From Paenibacillus sp. G2S3 (lineage in GTDB: Bacteria; Bacillota; Bacilli; Paenibacillales; Paenibacillaceae): a stretch of 64,000 nt of DNA. The notes under the pieces are model-generated. The model was not told where the DNA came from and did no database searches. It saw only the letters and a list, made by a program, of their open reading frames with translations. The stretch spans positions 4,898,001-4,962,000 of the forward strand of contig NZ_CP126095.1 in assembly GCF_030123105.1 (NCBI RefSeq), read 5' to 3'. The position numbers were made by a program, and so were the translations under genes. This document shows, piece after piece, positions 17,140-26,080 of this stretch (positions are counted from its first letter, which is position 1; each line of letters starts with the position of its first letter).

Positions 17140-17994
17140 TCAGCCCTTAATTCCACCAGCGCTTATTCCTTGGAGCAATTGTTTTTGTCCTACCACATAT
17201 AGGAGAATCGTTGGAATGAGTACCAAGATCAATGCGGCAAATAGTGCGCTCCAATCTGTAGCATACCTTTGAACCTCAAACAGATTGGCTAAACCCACCG
17301 GTAATGTTTTTTTGCTATCCGTTTGAATTAGAACTAATGCCAGTGGATACTCATTCCAAAAGCCCATCGCTGCCAGCATACAGACCGTTACAATTCCCGG
17401 CTTAGCTAGTGGCGCAATGATTCTGACGAGTACCCCTGTATTCCCGCAACCGTCAATCTTGGCGGCCTCTTCATAATCTCTAGGGACAGATCTTAGAAAT
17501 CCGCTTAACACAAAAATCGCAAAAGGAAACTGAAGGACAGCATAGATCAAACCGAGCATCCCGCGATTGTCCAGCATTCCGAAAGAATTCACCTGAATAA
17601 ATAAAGGAACCATGATATAAGAAGCTTGGAGAAAGATACAGGCCATATAAATATTAAGAATCATTTTAGAACCCCAAAACTTAAATCTCGTTAATACATA
17701 AGCTATAGGGACCACAAAAATAACTAGAATCGCAGTGGAAAGCACCACTAGAAAGATAGAGTTCAGGAAATAACTCCCCATCTTGGATTTCTGAAAAGCA
17801 CGTACATAGTTATCCAAGTGTAAGGCTTGTGGAAAGGAGAAAGGATCGGTTAGAAATTCCGTGTTGCTCTTAAATGAGGCTAAAAGATTCCATACAAACG
17901 GATATAACAAAACAATAGTAGCTACAATCAGAAACAGCCGAGTGATCCAATTGATAATGTTCATTTTCAAAAGACTCTGTTGATTACTATTCAC
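17140..17994 (-). CDS. Carbohydrate ABC importer permease (MalG type)
   Basis: Inner-membrane subunit of a CUT1 sugar importer, 284 residues with six hydrophobic segments. The EAA loop reads DYEEAAKIDGCGNTGVLVRI, where the shared ATPase docks. It starts at GTG 17994 close behind GGGGAGAAGG and 9 bp after the partner permease gene. No ATPase gene is nearby, so a shared MsmX-type ATPase elsewhere is likely. The cargo should be the disaccharide cut by the GH112 enzyme downstream. Confidence 0.9.
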   Translation of the reverse strand: MNSNQQSLLKMNIINWITRLFLIVATIVLLYPFVWNLLASFKSNTEFLTDPFSFPQALHLDNYVRAFQKSKMGSYFLNSIFLVVLSTAILVIFVVPIAYVLTRFKFWGSKMILNIYMACIFLQASYIMVPLFIQVNSFGMLDNRGMLGLIYAVLQFPFAIFVLSGFLRSVPRDYEEAAKIDGCGNTGVLVRIIAPLAKPGIVTVCMLAAMGFWNEYPLALVLIQTDSKKTLPVGLANLFEVQRYATDWSALFAALILVLIPTILLYVVGQKQLLQGISAGGIKG

Positions 17995-18003
17995 CCTTCT
18001 CCC

Positions 18004-18945
18004 CTACCCTTCTGCTCGATTTGTAAGTAGTCTAGACAGAAAAGAAAGGACAAAGGCAAATGCAAGCGTAAAGATTGCGATAGCCATGGCATAACCAAAG
18101 TTCGCATTTTGGAACCCTTGAGTGTACATGTAATGGAGTAATACAGTAGTACCACCTGCCGGTCCACCGCCGGTCATGATTGTTACGACGATAAAGCTTA
18201 AATTGATCGTACCCGCCAGGGACAGCACGAAGGTTATTCCAATGATTTCTTTTAACAGTGGGATCGTAATGCTGACAAGCTTCCGGAAATACCCCGCACC
18301 ATCAATGGTCGCCGACTCGAACACATCCGCGGAAATCCCATCTATTGCAGCGATATACATCACCATATAGTAACCAACCGCCTGCCAGATCAGTGTGACC
18401 GCTACGCACCATAATGCAGTTCGGCTATCCCCAAGCCAAGTCATAGTCAGTTGATCCAGCCCAATACTTGAGAGAATATTGTTCAAGATCCCCATGTTCG
18501 GATGAAACACAAAGGACCATATGATCCCGACTACCGTCAAAGAGATAATGCTGGGGAAAAAGAATACCGTCCGGTAAAAGCCTCTCTCTTTCAGCTTCGT
18601 CTGCGTCAATAGAAAAGCAAGCACTAAGCCAAAGGCTAAGGTAACCACTGGCACGACCAGCATCAGCTTGAACGTATTACTAAGCGCTTTGAGGAACATC
18701 TCATCTTGGAACATATATTTATAGTTATCCAGAAAGATAAACTTGTTCTCATCACTCATCCCGGTTGCATCCGTAAAAGACATAAAGAATGCCCGAAAGG
18801 TTGGAATGATCATAAATACGAGAGTCAACAGGAGCGCAGGAATGGTACAAACGGCTATGAATAGCTTCGGATTTTTAGTTTTCGTTGGCTTAGTCTTTAA
18901 TTTTCTGTTTCTAGGAGCTACTTCCGTTAGTTGCATCTCAGACAT
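18004..18945 (-). CDS. Carbohydrate ABC importer permease (MalF type)
   Basis: Partner membrane subunit, 313 residues, six transmembrane segments after a basic N-terminus. The EAA loop reads VFESATIDGAGYFRKLVSIT. The frame opens at 18954, but GAGGAG 8 nt before the ATG at 18945 marks the start. It lies between the binding-protein gene and the second permease gene of the GH112 operon. Confidence 0.9.
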   Translation of the reverse strand: MSEMQLTEVAPRNRKLKTKPTKTKNPKLFIAVCTIPALLLTLVFMIIPTFRAFFMSFTDATGMSDENKFIFLDNYKYMFQDEMFLKALSNTFKLMLVVPVVTLAFGLVLAFLLTQTKLKERGFYRTVFFFPSIISLTVVGIIWSFVFHPNMGILNNILSSIGLDQLTMTWLGDSRTALWCVAVTLIWQAVGYYMVMYIAAIDGISADVFESATIDGAGYFRKLVSITIPLLKEIIGITFVLSLAGTINLSFIVVTIMTGGGPAGGTTVLLHYMYTQGFQNANFGYAMAIAIFTLAFAFVLSFLSRLLTNRAEG

Positions 18946-19035
18946 CTTTCTCACTCCTCTTCATGCAAAATGCATCCTGTTCATTGATGTCCTTATCCAT
19001 TCTTAACAGGATGCATTGGCATGAGATGCTATAAA

Positions 19036-20514
19036 TTATTTACTAGCTGCTTTCTCTTTACGAATCTGTGCAAAAGCTTTTTCAACATTATCCATCCATT
19101 GGTCAGTGGTCATTTGACCTGTCATGACTGGCGTCATCGTATTTTTGAACATTTCAGTGACTACACTAACTTTGGAGCCCTTCGGTAAGGATTGCCAGCC
19201 TTGCAAAATTGAAATGGAACCATTGTAAGCCTCAAACATGTCATATACACCTTTGGTCAAGTATGGCTTCGACAGCTCCTTCGCACCATTAAGTGCGTAC
19301 GCACCATTAGCTTTTTCCGCGAATAATTTAACGGACTCATCCGTATACAGGAACTTTAAGAATTCTTTAGCCAGCTCTGGATTTTTAGCTTTTGCTGGAA
19401 TGGAGAATTGCTCATAGCTGGAAAGCACGTACTTCTGATCTCCTTTATTAAATACAGGGACGGTTGTCATCCCAAATTCAAAGCCATTTTCTCTTGGTGA
19501 ATCCTTCATTTCATTTTCCATCCAGTTGCCGTTTACAATAAACAACGCTTTCCCCATCATCATATCGGTCTGCGATTGGGTATGGTTCAAGGCGACCGTG
19601 CCATCCATCAGATATCCGTCTTTAGATATTTTGTAGAATATATCCAATACTTTTTTGATCGTGTCGTTCTTAAATGAACCTTCCTCATAAGCAAAGACTT
19701 TATCTAATGTTTCTTTACCACCCGCACTAGCAATGGCAGGATACAGAATTTCTTCCAAGTAGTCCGGATAGATGCCTTGGTAAGTGAACAACGCTCTTTT
19801 CGTTTTCGTCCCATCTGCATTGACTAAGAAGTTTTCTTCTTTTTTCAGCTCATCCCCTAAAGCAAAGAACTCGTCCCAAGTCTCAGGAACACTCCAGCCT
19901 TTTTCCGCGAACAAAGTTTTGTTGTAAATCAAGCCCATCGGTCCAGCGTTAAAAGGTGCCAGATAGATCTTCCCGTCTTGATACGGCTGGAATCTTGTGC
20001 TGTCCAGCATCCCTGGAAGAATCATATCCTTAAGCGTCTCATCTTTATCTAAGGCCTTGCTTTCGAATACATCAGTGATGTCTAGAAGTCCTTTTTCTTT
20101 AATGAGGGAAAGCATAATCCCACTTTGCTCTGTATCCGTAACGGATAGGAAGTCAGGAGGATTACCGGCAACAATCTGTGGTCTGATCACTTCACCAACC
20201 TTAGGGTTGATCGTCATATTCACTTTTACCCCTGGATAAGTACTCTCGAATTTACTAACAATTTCATTCCAATAATCGGCGCCATATCCACCTTGGAAGA
20301 CAGCAATACTCAGTTCCTTGTTATCAAAATCCTTCTTAACATCCTCTTTAGAAGTATTCTCGGCGTTCGTTGTACTTGTCGCTTCCGCTGTACTCGTAGC
20401 TTTTGTAGAATTAGAATCCTTTGAGGCAGCAGGTGTATTCGTGCTATTCCCACAGCCAATCAACCCCACACCCAGCAGCGTAACTGCTAATAACGTACTC
20501 ATCGTCTTTCTCAT
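19036..20514 (-). CDS. Sugar-binding lipoprotein of the GH112 importer
   Basis: Extracellular solute-binding protein (family 1), 492 residues. The signal peptide MRKTMSTLLAVTLLGVGLIGC ends in an LIGC lipobox, followed by a Ser/Thr/Ala linker. Typical lobes follow (LSIAVFQGGYGADYWNEIV, ETWDEFFALGDELKKEENF, SIPAKAKNPELAKEFLKFLY). AAGGAGGGCG precedes the ATG. It is first in the operon binding protein - two permeases - phosphorylase and is divergent from the YesM/YesN pair; a cre site lies 53 bp upstream. Confidence 0.92.
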   Translation of the reverse strand: MRKTMSTLLAVTLLGVGLIGCGNSTNTPAASKDSNSTKATSTAEATSTTNAENTSKEDVKKDFDNKELSIAVFQGGYGADYWNEIVSKFESTYPGVKVNMTINPKVGEVIRPQIVAGNPPDFLSVTDTEQSGIMLSLIKEKGLLDITDVFESKALDKDETLKDMILPGMLDSTRFQPYQDGKIYLAPFNAGPMGLIYNKTLFAEKGWSVPETWDEFFALGDELKKEENFLVNADGTKTKRALFTYQGIYPDYLEEILYPAIASAGGKETLDKVFAYEEGSFKNDTIKKVLDIFYKISKDGYLMDGTVALNHTQSQTDMMMGKALFIVNGNWMENEMKDSPRENGFEFGMTTVPVFNKGDQKYVLSSYEQFSIPAKAKNPELAKEFLKFLYTDESVKLFAEKANGAYALNGAKELSKPYLTKGVYDMFEAYNGSISILQGWQSLPKGSKVSVVTEMFKNTMTPVMTGQMTTDQWMDNVEKAFAQIRKEKAASK

Positions 20515-20566
20515 AAACGCCCTCCTTAAGATGTTCTTGCTAATGACCCAACCACAGATTAAATAT

Positions 20567-20580
20567 TGAAAACGCTTTAT
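20567..20580 (-). promoter_or_regulatory. cre site of the GH112 importer operon
   Basis: TGAAAACGCTTTAT on the plus strand matches 13 of 14 positions of TGWAARCGYTWNCW. It lies 53 bp before the binding-protein ATG, where CcpA binding would block transcription. The rest of the 329-bp divergent gap (20515-20843) is AT-rich, with TTTACATTTACAAT-like half sites near 20615-20630 and no certain promoter. Confidence 0.65.
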
Positions 20581-20843
20581 CTGATGACTTAAGTATAGAA
20601 GTGTTTACGTTTTATTTACATTTACAATACAAACGTACCTATGTATTATTTTATCCATCTATCATTCAGGTTTCAGATATGCTTATTCATCAGAATCACA
20701 TGACTTGTAAACTTAGCGGTCAAAGGAATGGATAATACTAACGATTCCATAGATTATTCTTGCTTTTCGCCCGTGCATATATATTCCATTCTTCTTTTTA
20801 TGTTAACTTGTAAGTAAAGGATATCGAATGGGAGGTCATCCAC

Positions 20844-22634
20844 CTGAGTCATAACAAAGGGAAGCGGTATTTTCCTAGTCCCCCACAAATCATACGAAAA
20901 ATTAAAATTCAAAATCGCTTAACCGTTATCTTCTTAATCGTTTCCGTGATTCCCATCATCTTTATAGGTTTCTATTCCTATACTATCTACTCCAAATCCA
21001 TTCACAATAAATTAAGCAAATCTACCTTTCAGGCTTTGACACTGCTCAATCGAACGATGTTAAGCGAGCTTAATAACTATCAATATCTTGCCGGATCTGT
21101 TTCTACCAATCCTATTATTCAGGAGCGTTTAACGGCAGCACCTAATGAACCCGCTCCTAGCAATGCTACCATTAACCACGCTATGGATAATGTGTACAGA
21201 ACCATTTATCCGGGATATGTTCAGAACGTTCGGATCATAGATTCCAAGAACGAACCTATTTATGAATTAGGCTATGATGGCATTCCCAATCCAAAGTATG
21301 GGGAAATCATGAAACAGGTAGATCTGAATGCCCCTTATGACAGTCTTAATTATGTAAAAAGCTATCGTGCTTCCCATACGATTGTCCTGGGGCGTAAAAT
21401 TTTTGATCAAGATGACATTGGCGTTCCATTAGGTTATGTGTTTGTTTTTATCGGCGGGGAGTTATTCTCAAAAGTCATTCTTTCCAGTGTGGACTTAGGA
21501 ACAGGTTCTAATCTGCTTATCATGAATAGAGAAGGAATAGTGATGTCCTCCAACCTAAAGGGTACAACACTTGGAGAAGCCTATGATAAAGGTCAACTGT
21601 TGAAGCAAATCAAGGAACAAGAGGCTCAGAAGAACCATTCCTTTCAAGGCTTAGTCAATGGCAAAATGCATCAGATCTCCTATATCAATAATAATCAATT
21701 AGGCTGGTATATGATTTCTACGGTTCCTTTCTCTTATATTAATTCTGAGACAAGTAAAATCACCACTGGACTCCTTATCGTCGTCAGCATCATTGTAATC
21801 CTTTGTATCCTAATTATCATCGTCTTGTATAAAAGTATCCTAAAGCCTATCAAACAAATTATTGTCTTCTGTAATCAAATTTTTTATGGCAATTTATCCA
21901 ATCGTATAGAAGATCACAGCAACGATGAGATGGGTGTTCTGGCTAATAGGATTAATAGCATGGTCAGCCGGATTGAGCAACTGATAGAGGATCAACAGAA
22001 GGATCAAAAGAGGCAGCGTTCGCTTGAATTACAAATGCTACAATCACAGATTAACCCTCATTTTTTATTCAACACTCTAAATTCCTTGCGATGGCTCGCA
22101 ATGATTAACCAGGTTCCGGTGCTAAGTGATGGTATCTCCTCTCTCGCAGAATTACTGCGCAGTACCATCATCGATCAAGATGAGGAAATAACTATCAAGC
22201 AAGAGCTTAATAATCTGGACAATTACTTTGCTATTCAAAAAATACGTTATGCTGATCGATTTGACGTTGAATATGATCTAGATGAATCGGTATTACATAG
22301 TCTGATCCCTAAACTTATTCTGCAGCCGATCGCTGAGAACGCTATCATCCATGGGGTTACGGATATTGGAGGAAAAGTTCTTATCCGCATTAAGGCTTAC
22401 GCAAAAAATGAATACACACTTGTTATAGAAATCATTGATAACGGAAAAGGCTTTGACACGAAAAAATCGGAAAAGGCTGATACGCTGTCCGGTATCGGAA
22501 TTTCTAATGTAGCCGATCGCATTAAGCTTCAATATGGTGAGAGCTACGGACTATTCATCACAAGCTTGGTGGGTCAAGGAACCTGTTGCCGCCTGATTAT
22601 CCCCAAACAAACCTACGAAGAAGATAAGGGGTGA
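20844..22634 (+). CDS. YesM-type sensor histidine kinase
   Basis: Membrane sensor that phosphorylates the following response regulator. The first transmembrane helix is RLTVIFLIVSVIPIIFIGF, followed by an extracellular sensing domain, a second helix near residue 280 and a HAMP segment. Next is the His-kinase box LQSQINPHFLFNTLNSLRWL with the phospho-His, and an HATPase with IDNGKGFD and GIGISNVADRIKLQYG. A GTG at 20946 is inside the first helix and would cut it. GGGAGG at 20830 is 8 nt before an in-frame CTG at 20844, with no ATG, GTG or TTG between, so a CTG start (596 residues) is proposed. Confidence 0.88.
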   Translation: MSHNKGKRYFPSPPQIIRKIKIQNRLTVIFLIVSVIPIIFIGFYSYTIYSKSIHNKLSKSTFQALTLLNRTMLSELNNYQYLAGSVSTNPIIQERLTAAPNEPAPSNATINHAMDNVYRTIYPGYVQNVRIIDSKNEPIYELGYDGIPNPKYGEIMKQVDLNAPYDSLNYVKSYRASHTIVLGRKIFDQDDIGVPLGYVFVFIGGELFSKVILSSVDLGTGSNLLIMNREGIVMSSNLKGTTLGEAYDKGQLLKQIKEQEAQKNHSFQGLVNGKMHQISYINNNQLGWYMISTVPFSYINSETSKITTGLLIVVSIIVILCILIIIVLYKSILKPIKQIIVFCNQIFYGNLSNRIEDHSNDEMGVLANRINSMVSRIEQLIEDQQKDQKRQRSLELQMLQSQINPHFLFNTLNSLRWLAMINQVPVLSDGISSLAELLRSTIIDQDEEITIKQELNNLDNYFAIQKIRYADRFDVEYDLDESVLHSLIPKLILQPIAENAIIHGVTDIGGKVLIRIKAYAKNEYTLVIEIIDNGKGFDTKKSEKADTLSGIGISNVADRIKLQYGESYGLFITSLVGQGTCCRLIIPKQTYEEDKG

Positions 22635-22639
22635 TACTA

Positions 22640-24256
22640 GTGTATCCAATGTATAATGTAATGCTGGTGGATGATGAACCTATTGTAAAAGTCGCGCTCA
22701 GAACCATGATTCCATGGGAAGAGCTTGGGTATATGATCTGTGCTACAGCCTCTGACGGAGTTGAAGCTTTAACCCTTGTTGAGAAGTTTAATCCCCATAT
22801 CATCATTACAGATCTCAAAATGCCTAATATGGATGGCTTGCAGCTGATAAAAGAACTGAATAACAGAGGGTTTGCAGGAAAAATTCTAGTGGCAAGTAAC
22901 CACGGGGAGTATGAGTTGGTTCGTGAAGCATTAGTTCTTGGCGCAGTAGATTATATGCTTAAGATTAGTATGAAGACTGCGGACCTCATCCAGTTGCTGG
23001 AGAAATCCACGCAGCTAATCCAAGAACAGCTTCAGTCCAGACAGCAGCTGGAGACACAATCTCAGCTATTGCAACATAATTTAAAGAGTGTAAAGAATGC
23101 GATTTTAAAAGATTATTTTACTGATCCATATTATGATATGAACCAGCTTGAGCAGCAAAATTCTATAACATTCTCTTTTAGTGAAAACAGCTGCTACTTG
23201 TTCTACATCACCTTTGAGCAAAATAGCGCCAGCCCTAGCGAACGGAAAAACCAACTTTCGGTATCCTTCATTGAAAACATCATCTTAGATATCCTGGAAA
23301 CCGTAGATCAATTCGAGATTATTCAGCTTGAGTCGAATGCATTGTTGCTGCTTATCTCCACTGATACCTTAGACAATCAGCAAATTATCCGTACCGACTT
23401 CATTCATAGAGTCATTCAGTTGATCAAAATGTATATTTCCATTACTCCTACCATTGTTTATTCCCAGCCCATTAGAGGATATGCTGAGGCGAAAGTAATG
23501 CTAGAGCGATGTAAAGAATCCTTGGAAATCCAATTTTACAACGAAATAACGATTATTGATCCCGAGATTGTCCATTTAAATGATACGCTCGATTTCGAAA
23601 ACGTTCATGAGTTCTCTAAGAATTTAATACAGGCCTGGAAACGTTCCGGCGTTGAAGCCGTTAATCAAGCCACTCAAAATTTTCTTGAGACCTGCAGATC
23701 TAAACAATTAAAGCCCGCTGAAGCCAAAACATTCATCGTTAATTGTCTGCACTATCTTCCATTATGCGATGCTCATATTATCGTTGAAGATCCAAAGCTT
23801 TTGAAAACAACTATTGAGAATATAGCAAATAGTAAACGAAGTGCCGAGATTCTAACGCAGATGGAGCTTTTGTTTCAATTATTCTCACATCAAAAACAAC
23901 AGATTGTGACTACCCATAATAGGGATGTTAAACAAACGATTGATTATATCAATGCAAATTATCAGAAAAAGCTGACCTTATCTCTGATTGCCAAGCAGGT
24001 CAACTTAAGTGAGAACTATCTATCCAGAATCTTTAAAGAAGAAGTCGGCCAAAGTATCATCCATTACATTAACACCGTAAAAATGGAGAAAGCTGCAGAG
24101 TTAATTCTAAAGGGCAACCCTTATGTCAAAGAGATTTCTACTCAAATCGGTATACATGATCAATTTTATTTCACCAGACTTTTCAAGAAGCATTTTGGAG
24201 TTAATCCGAGTGAATATAAAGATTATGTTCAAGCGACGCTTGGTTCAGGAACTTAA
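22640..24256 (+). CDS. YesN-type response regulator (receiver plus AraC HTH)
   Basis: Partner of the kinase just upstream. The receiver domain has VMLVDDEPIVKV and the phospho-Asp in HIIITDLKMPNMDG (about residue 58). A long central region follows, then a C-terminal AraC DNA-binding domain (ISLSENYLSRIFKEEVGQSI-like helix and IHDQFYFTRLFKKHFG). AAGGGG lies 8 nt before GTG 22640, the chosen start; a GTG at 22631 and an ATG at 22649 are alternatives. It likely activates the divergent GH112 importer operon. Confidence 0.9.
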   Translation: MYPMYNVMLVDDEPIVKVALRTMIPWEELGYMICATASDGVEALTLVEKFNPHIIITDLKMPNMDGLQLIKELNNRGFAGKILVASNHGEYELVREALVLGAVDYMLKISMKTADLIQLLEKSTQLIQEQLQSRQQLETQSQLLQHNLKSVKNAILKDYFTDPYYDMNQLEQQNSITFSFSENSCYLFYITFEQNSASPSERKNQLSVSFIENIILDILETVDQFEIIQLESNALLLLISTDTLDNQQIIRTDFIHRVIQLIKMYISITPTIVYSQPIRGYAEAKVMLERCKESLEIQFYNEITIIDPEIVHLNDTLDFENVHEFSKNLIQAWKRSGVEAVNQATQNFLETCRSKQLKPAEAKTFIVNCLHYLPLCDAHIIVEDPKLLKTTIENIANSKRSAEILTQMELLFQLFSHQKQQIVTTHNRDVKQTIDYINANYQKKLTLSLIAKQVNLSENYLSRIFKEEVGQSIIHYINTVKMEKAAELILKGNPYVKEISTQIGIHDQFYFTRLFKKHFGVNPSEYKDYVQATLGSGT

Positions 24257-24277
24257 GATCCTTTCTTTTACGACGAA

Positions 24278-24313
24278 AGGCCTTTGCTGTAGATCAGCAA
24301 AGGCCTCTTTTTT
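24278..24313. terminator. Intrinsic terminator after the YesM/YesN pair
   Basis: AGGCCTTTGCTG, TAGAT loop, perfect complement, then six T. It ends the plus-strand operon just before the convergent DinB-like gene. Confidence 0.88.
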
Positions 24314-24317
24314 GGTA

Positions 24318-24863
24318 TTACATCACTTTCCGAAACAATTCTTTGTTTAATCGCTCCAGCTGCAGAAGATGATGACGATAGTGCATTTCAATAAGTAGGA
24401 ACCATTCCTCCGCACATAGTCCACCAAATCGCGGGTGAGATACGGTGTTTTGTTTGGACGCTTTTTCAAGGGACGGTTGGATCTCCCTCATTCTCTGGAT
24501 AACTGAATGTAACCCTTGAATTAATTGTTCTTTGCTCTCCGGCTGCTCCGGTGTATATTGGGCGGAAGGCGGAACCTGAATACGAATGGGTGGAAAGCTT
24601 CCTTGTGCAAATATAGCCGCACCATCCTCGGTTTTCCCTACATAAGATGCTAAGGGATCTTGGTTGGGCACTAGACATTGATCAATATTACGAAGCTGCA
24701 TATACAGTGCCGAGTTAATGAGATGTTGAACCATCTGTCCGATGGACCACTCGTTTTCACTCGGCTTTTGCTTCAGCTGCTCCAGATTGAATCGCTCTAA
24801 TTCATGAATATAGTATGTCGCAGTTTCTTCAAAACGTTGTAAGGCTTCTTTAGTTGTAATCAT
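24318..24863 (-). CDS. DinB-like four-helix protein
   Basis: DinB/YfiT-type putative metal-dependent enzyme, 181 residues, with no link to the DinB polymerase. Helices with conserved His are visible in EWSIGQMVQHLINSALYM and LLIEMHYRHHLLQLERLN, the usual three-His site. Relatives act as thiol transferases or stress proteins; the function here is open. GGAGCTG lies upstream of the ATG. The gene follows the WYL regulator on the same strand, separated by a terminator. Confidence 0.8.
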   Translation of the reverse strand: MITTKEALQRFEETATYYIHELERFNLEQLKQKPSENEWSIGQMVQHLINSALYMQLRNIDQCLVPNQDPLASYVGKTEDGAAIFAQGSFPPIRIQVPPSAQYTPEQPESKEQLIQGLHSVIQRMREIQPSLEKASKQNTVSHPRFGGLCAEEWFLLIEMHYRHHLLQLERLNKELFRKVM

Positions 24864-24904
24864 TATATATCAGCTCCTGTAGTCATTGATTATCCAAGTA
24901 TACA

Positions 24905-24940
24905 AAAACGCTACTGACAGCGTTATGTCAGTAGCGTTTT
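24905..24940 (-). terminator. Terminator overlapping the 3' end of the WYL gene
   Basis: AAAACGCTACTGACA and its complement form a 15-bp stem around a short loop, with T-run on the minus strand. The first arm contains the last codons and the TGA of the WYL regulator. Confidence 0.85.
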
Positions 24941-25875
24941 AACATTATTTCTAGTTCGTTTCTAACTTGATGGCGAAAAGATTCCGGCTCTAGCACAACC
25001 ATGCCGCCTCCCCAGCCCAGCACCCATTGCAGCAATTCCGCTGGCTCTCGAACTCGAAAAGTAACCAGTAAGCCTTCCGCATGATCCTCTATAGTTTCCA
25101 TATAGAAATTGTTCGATTCCCTTACCTTATCAGCTATGTCAGAATGGACTAAGATAAGCACATGAAAGTTGCGATCATCAGGAGGTTGGTATACCTCCAA
25201 TTGAAAATCCGCTGGCCGTATAAATTTATCTTCCAGATCAATAAGCTCCCTCATTCGGGATAACCGGAAATGACGGATGTCTTGACGCAATTCACACCAG
25301 GCGACGAGTACCCATGATCCTTGATGAAGCACAAGTCCGTAAGGAGCAACCGTACGAATACTTTGACGGTTCCCATCGGCTTCGGCGATTCTTTTGGAAT
25401 AACGAAATCTTATTTTCCTTTCCTCCAATATCGCTCGACGAATGGCTTCCAGACATGCCTTTTCTTGTATTGGTGCTATATCTGCTGCGGATGCAAATAA
25501 ACGAAAACTTTTGCGGATCTGTGATGCTTCACTGCGGATGGCTTCTGGCAGGATAGCTTCTATTTTCGCTTTAGAACTTCTAGCCTTATTGCCATAGTGG
25601 GCATCAAACCACTGCTCGATAAAGTCAGTCCCGATAAGCAATGTCACTGCTTCGTCCAGCGTGAAACTAACGGGTGGCAGGAAATAGCCCTCAATCAAGG
25701 AGTAGCCCTGCCCTGGCGCTCCTATTATGGATACGCCCGCTTCACTAAGTGCCTGAATATCCCGATAAATAGTTCTCACGCTCGTTTCAAACGTAGCCGC
25801 CAAATCCTCCGCTCGCAACACTTTATTACGCTGCAATTCAAGCACTATAGCTAACAAACGGTCCATTTTGTTCAT
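24928..25875 (-). CDS. YafY-type HTH/WYL transcriptional regulator
   Basis: A 315-residue regulator. The N-terminal HTH_11 reads RAEDLAATFETSVRTIYRDI. The WYL domain spans about 140-230 (KIRFRYSKRIAEADG, VAPYGLVLHQGSWVLVAWCE), followed by a WCX-type C-terminus with the VREPAELLQWVLGWGGGMVV stretch. GGGAGGGAGAG precedes the ATG. Such proteins sense nucleic acid or small ligands and often control stress genes. It may control the DinB-like gene next to it, though a terminator separates them. Confidence 0.88.
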   Translation of the reverse strand: MNKMDRLLAIVLELQRNKVLRAEDLAATFETSVRTIYRDIQALSEAGVSIIGAPGQGYSLIEGYFLPPVSFTLDEAVTLLIGTDFIEQWFDAHYGNKARSSKAKIEAILPEAIRSEASQIRKSFRLFASAADIAPIQEKACLEAIRRAILEERKIRFRYSKRIAEADGNRQSIRTVAPYGLVLHQGSWVLVAWCELRQDIRHFRLSRMRELIDLEDKFIRPADFQLEVYQPPDDRNFHVLILVHSDIADKVRESNNFYMETIEDHAEGLLVTFRVREPAELLQWVLGWGGGMVVLEPESFRHQVRNELEIMLKRY

Positions 25876-25988
25876 ACGGCTCTCCCTCCCCGAGAAATTG
25901 ATTTTCTATCTCTAACGACAATGCAAAAAACCTCTAAAAGCTTCTATATCTATAAACCATTTTTATATTAGATATTATAAACATTAAT

Positions 25989-26018
25989 TTTACTTATATC
26001 GCTCTAAAAGGGTATAGT
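25989..26018 (+). promoter_or_regulatory. Probable promoter of the F420-ligase-like gene
   Basis: TTTACT at 25989-25994, 18-bp spacer, TATAGT at 26013-26018. A perfect 12-bp palindrome, AGAGTATACTCT at 26050-26061, lies between it and the ribosome binding site and could be an operator. Confidence 0.4.
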
Positions 26019-26080
26019 AATATAGGGTTTATAACCATTACTTATATATAGAGTATACTCTTATAAGAGGAGAGATCATA

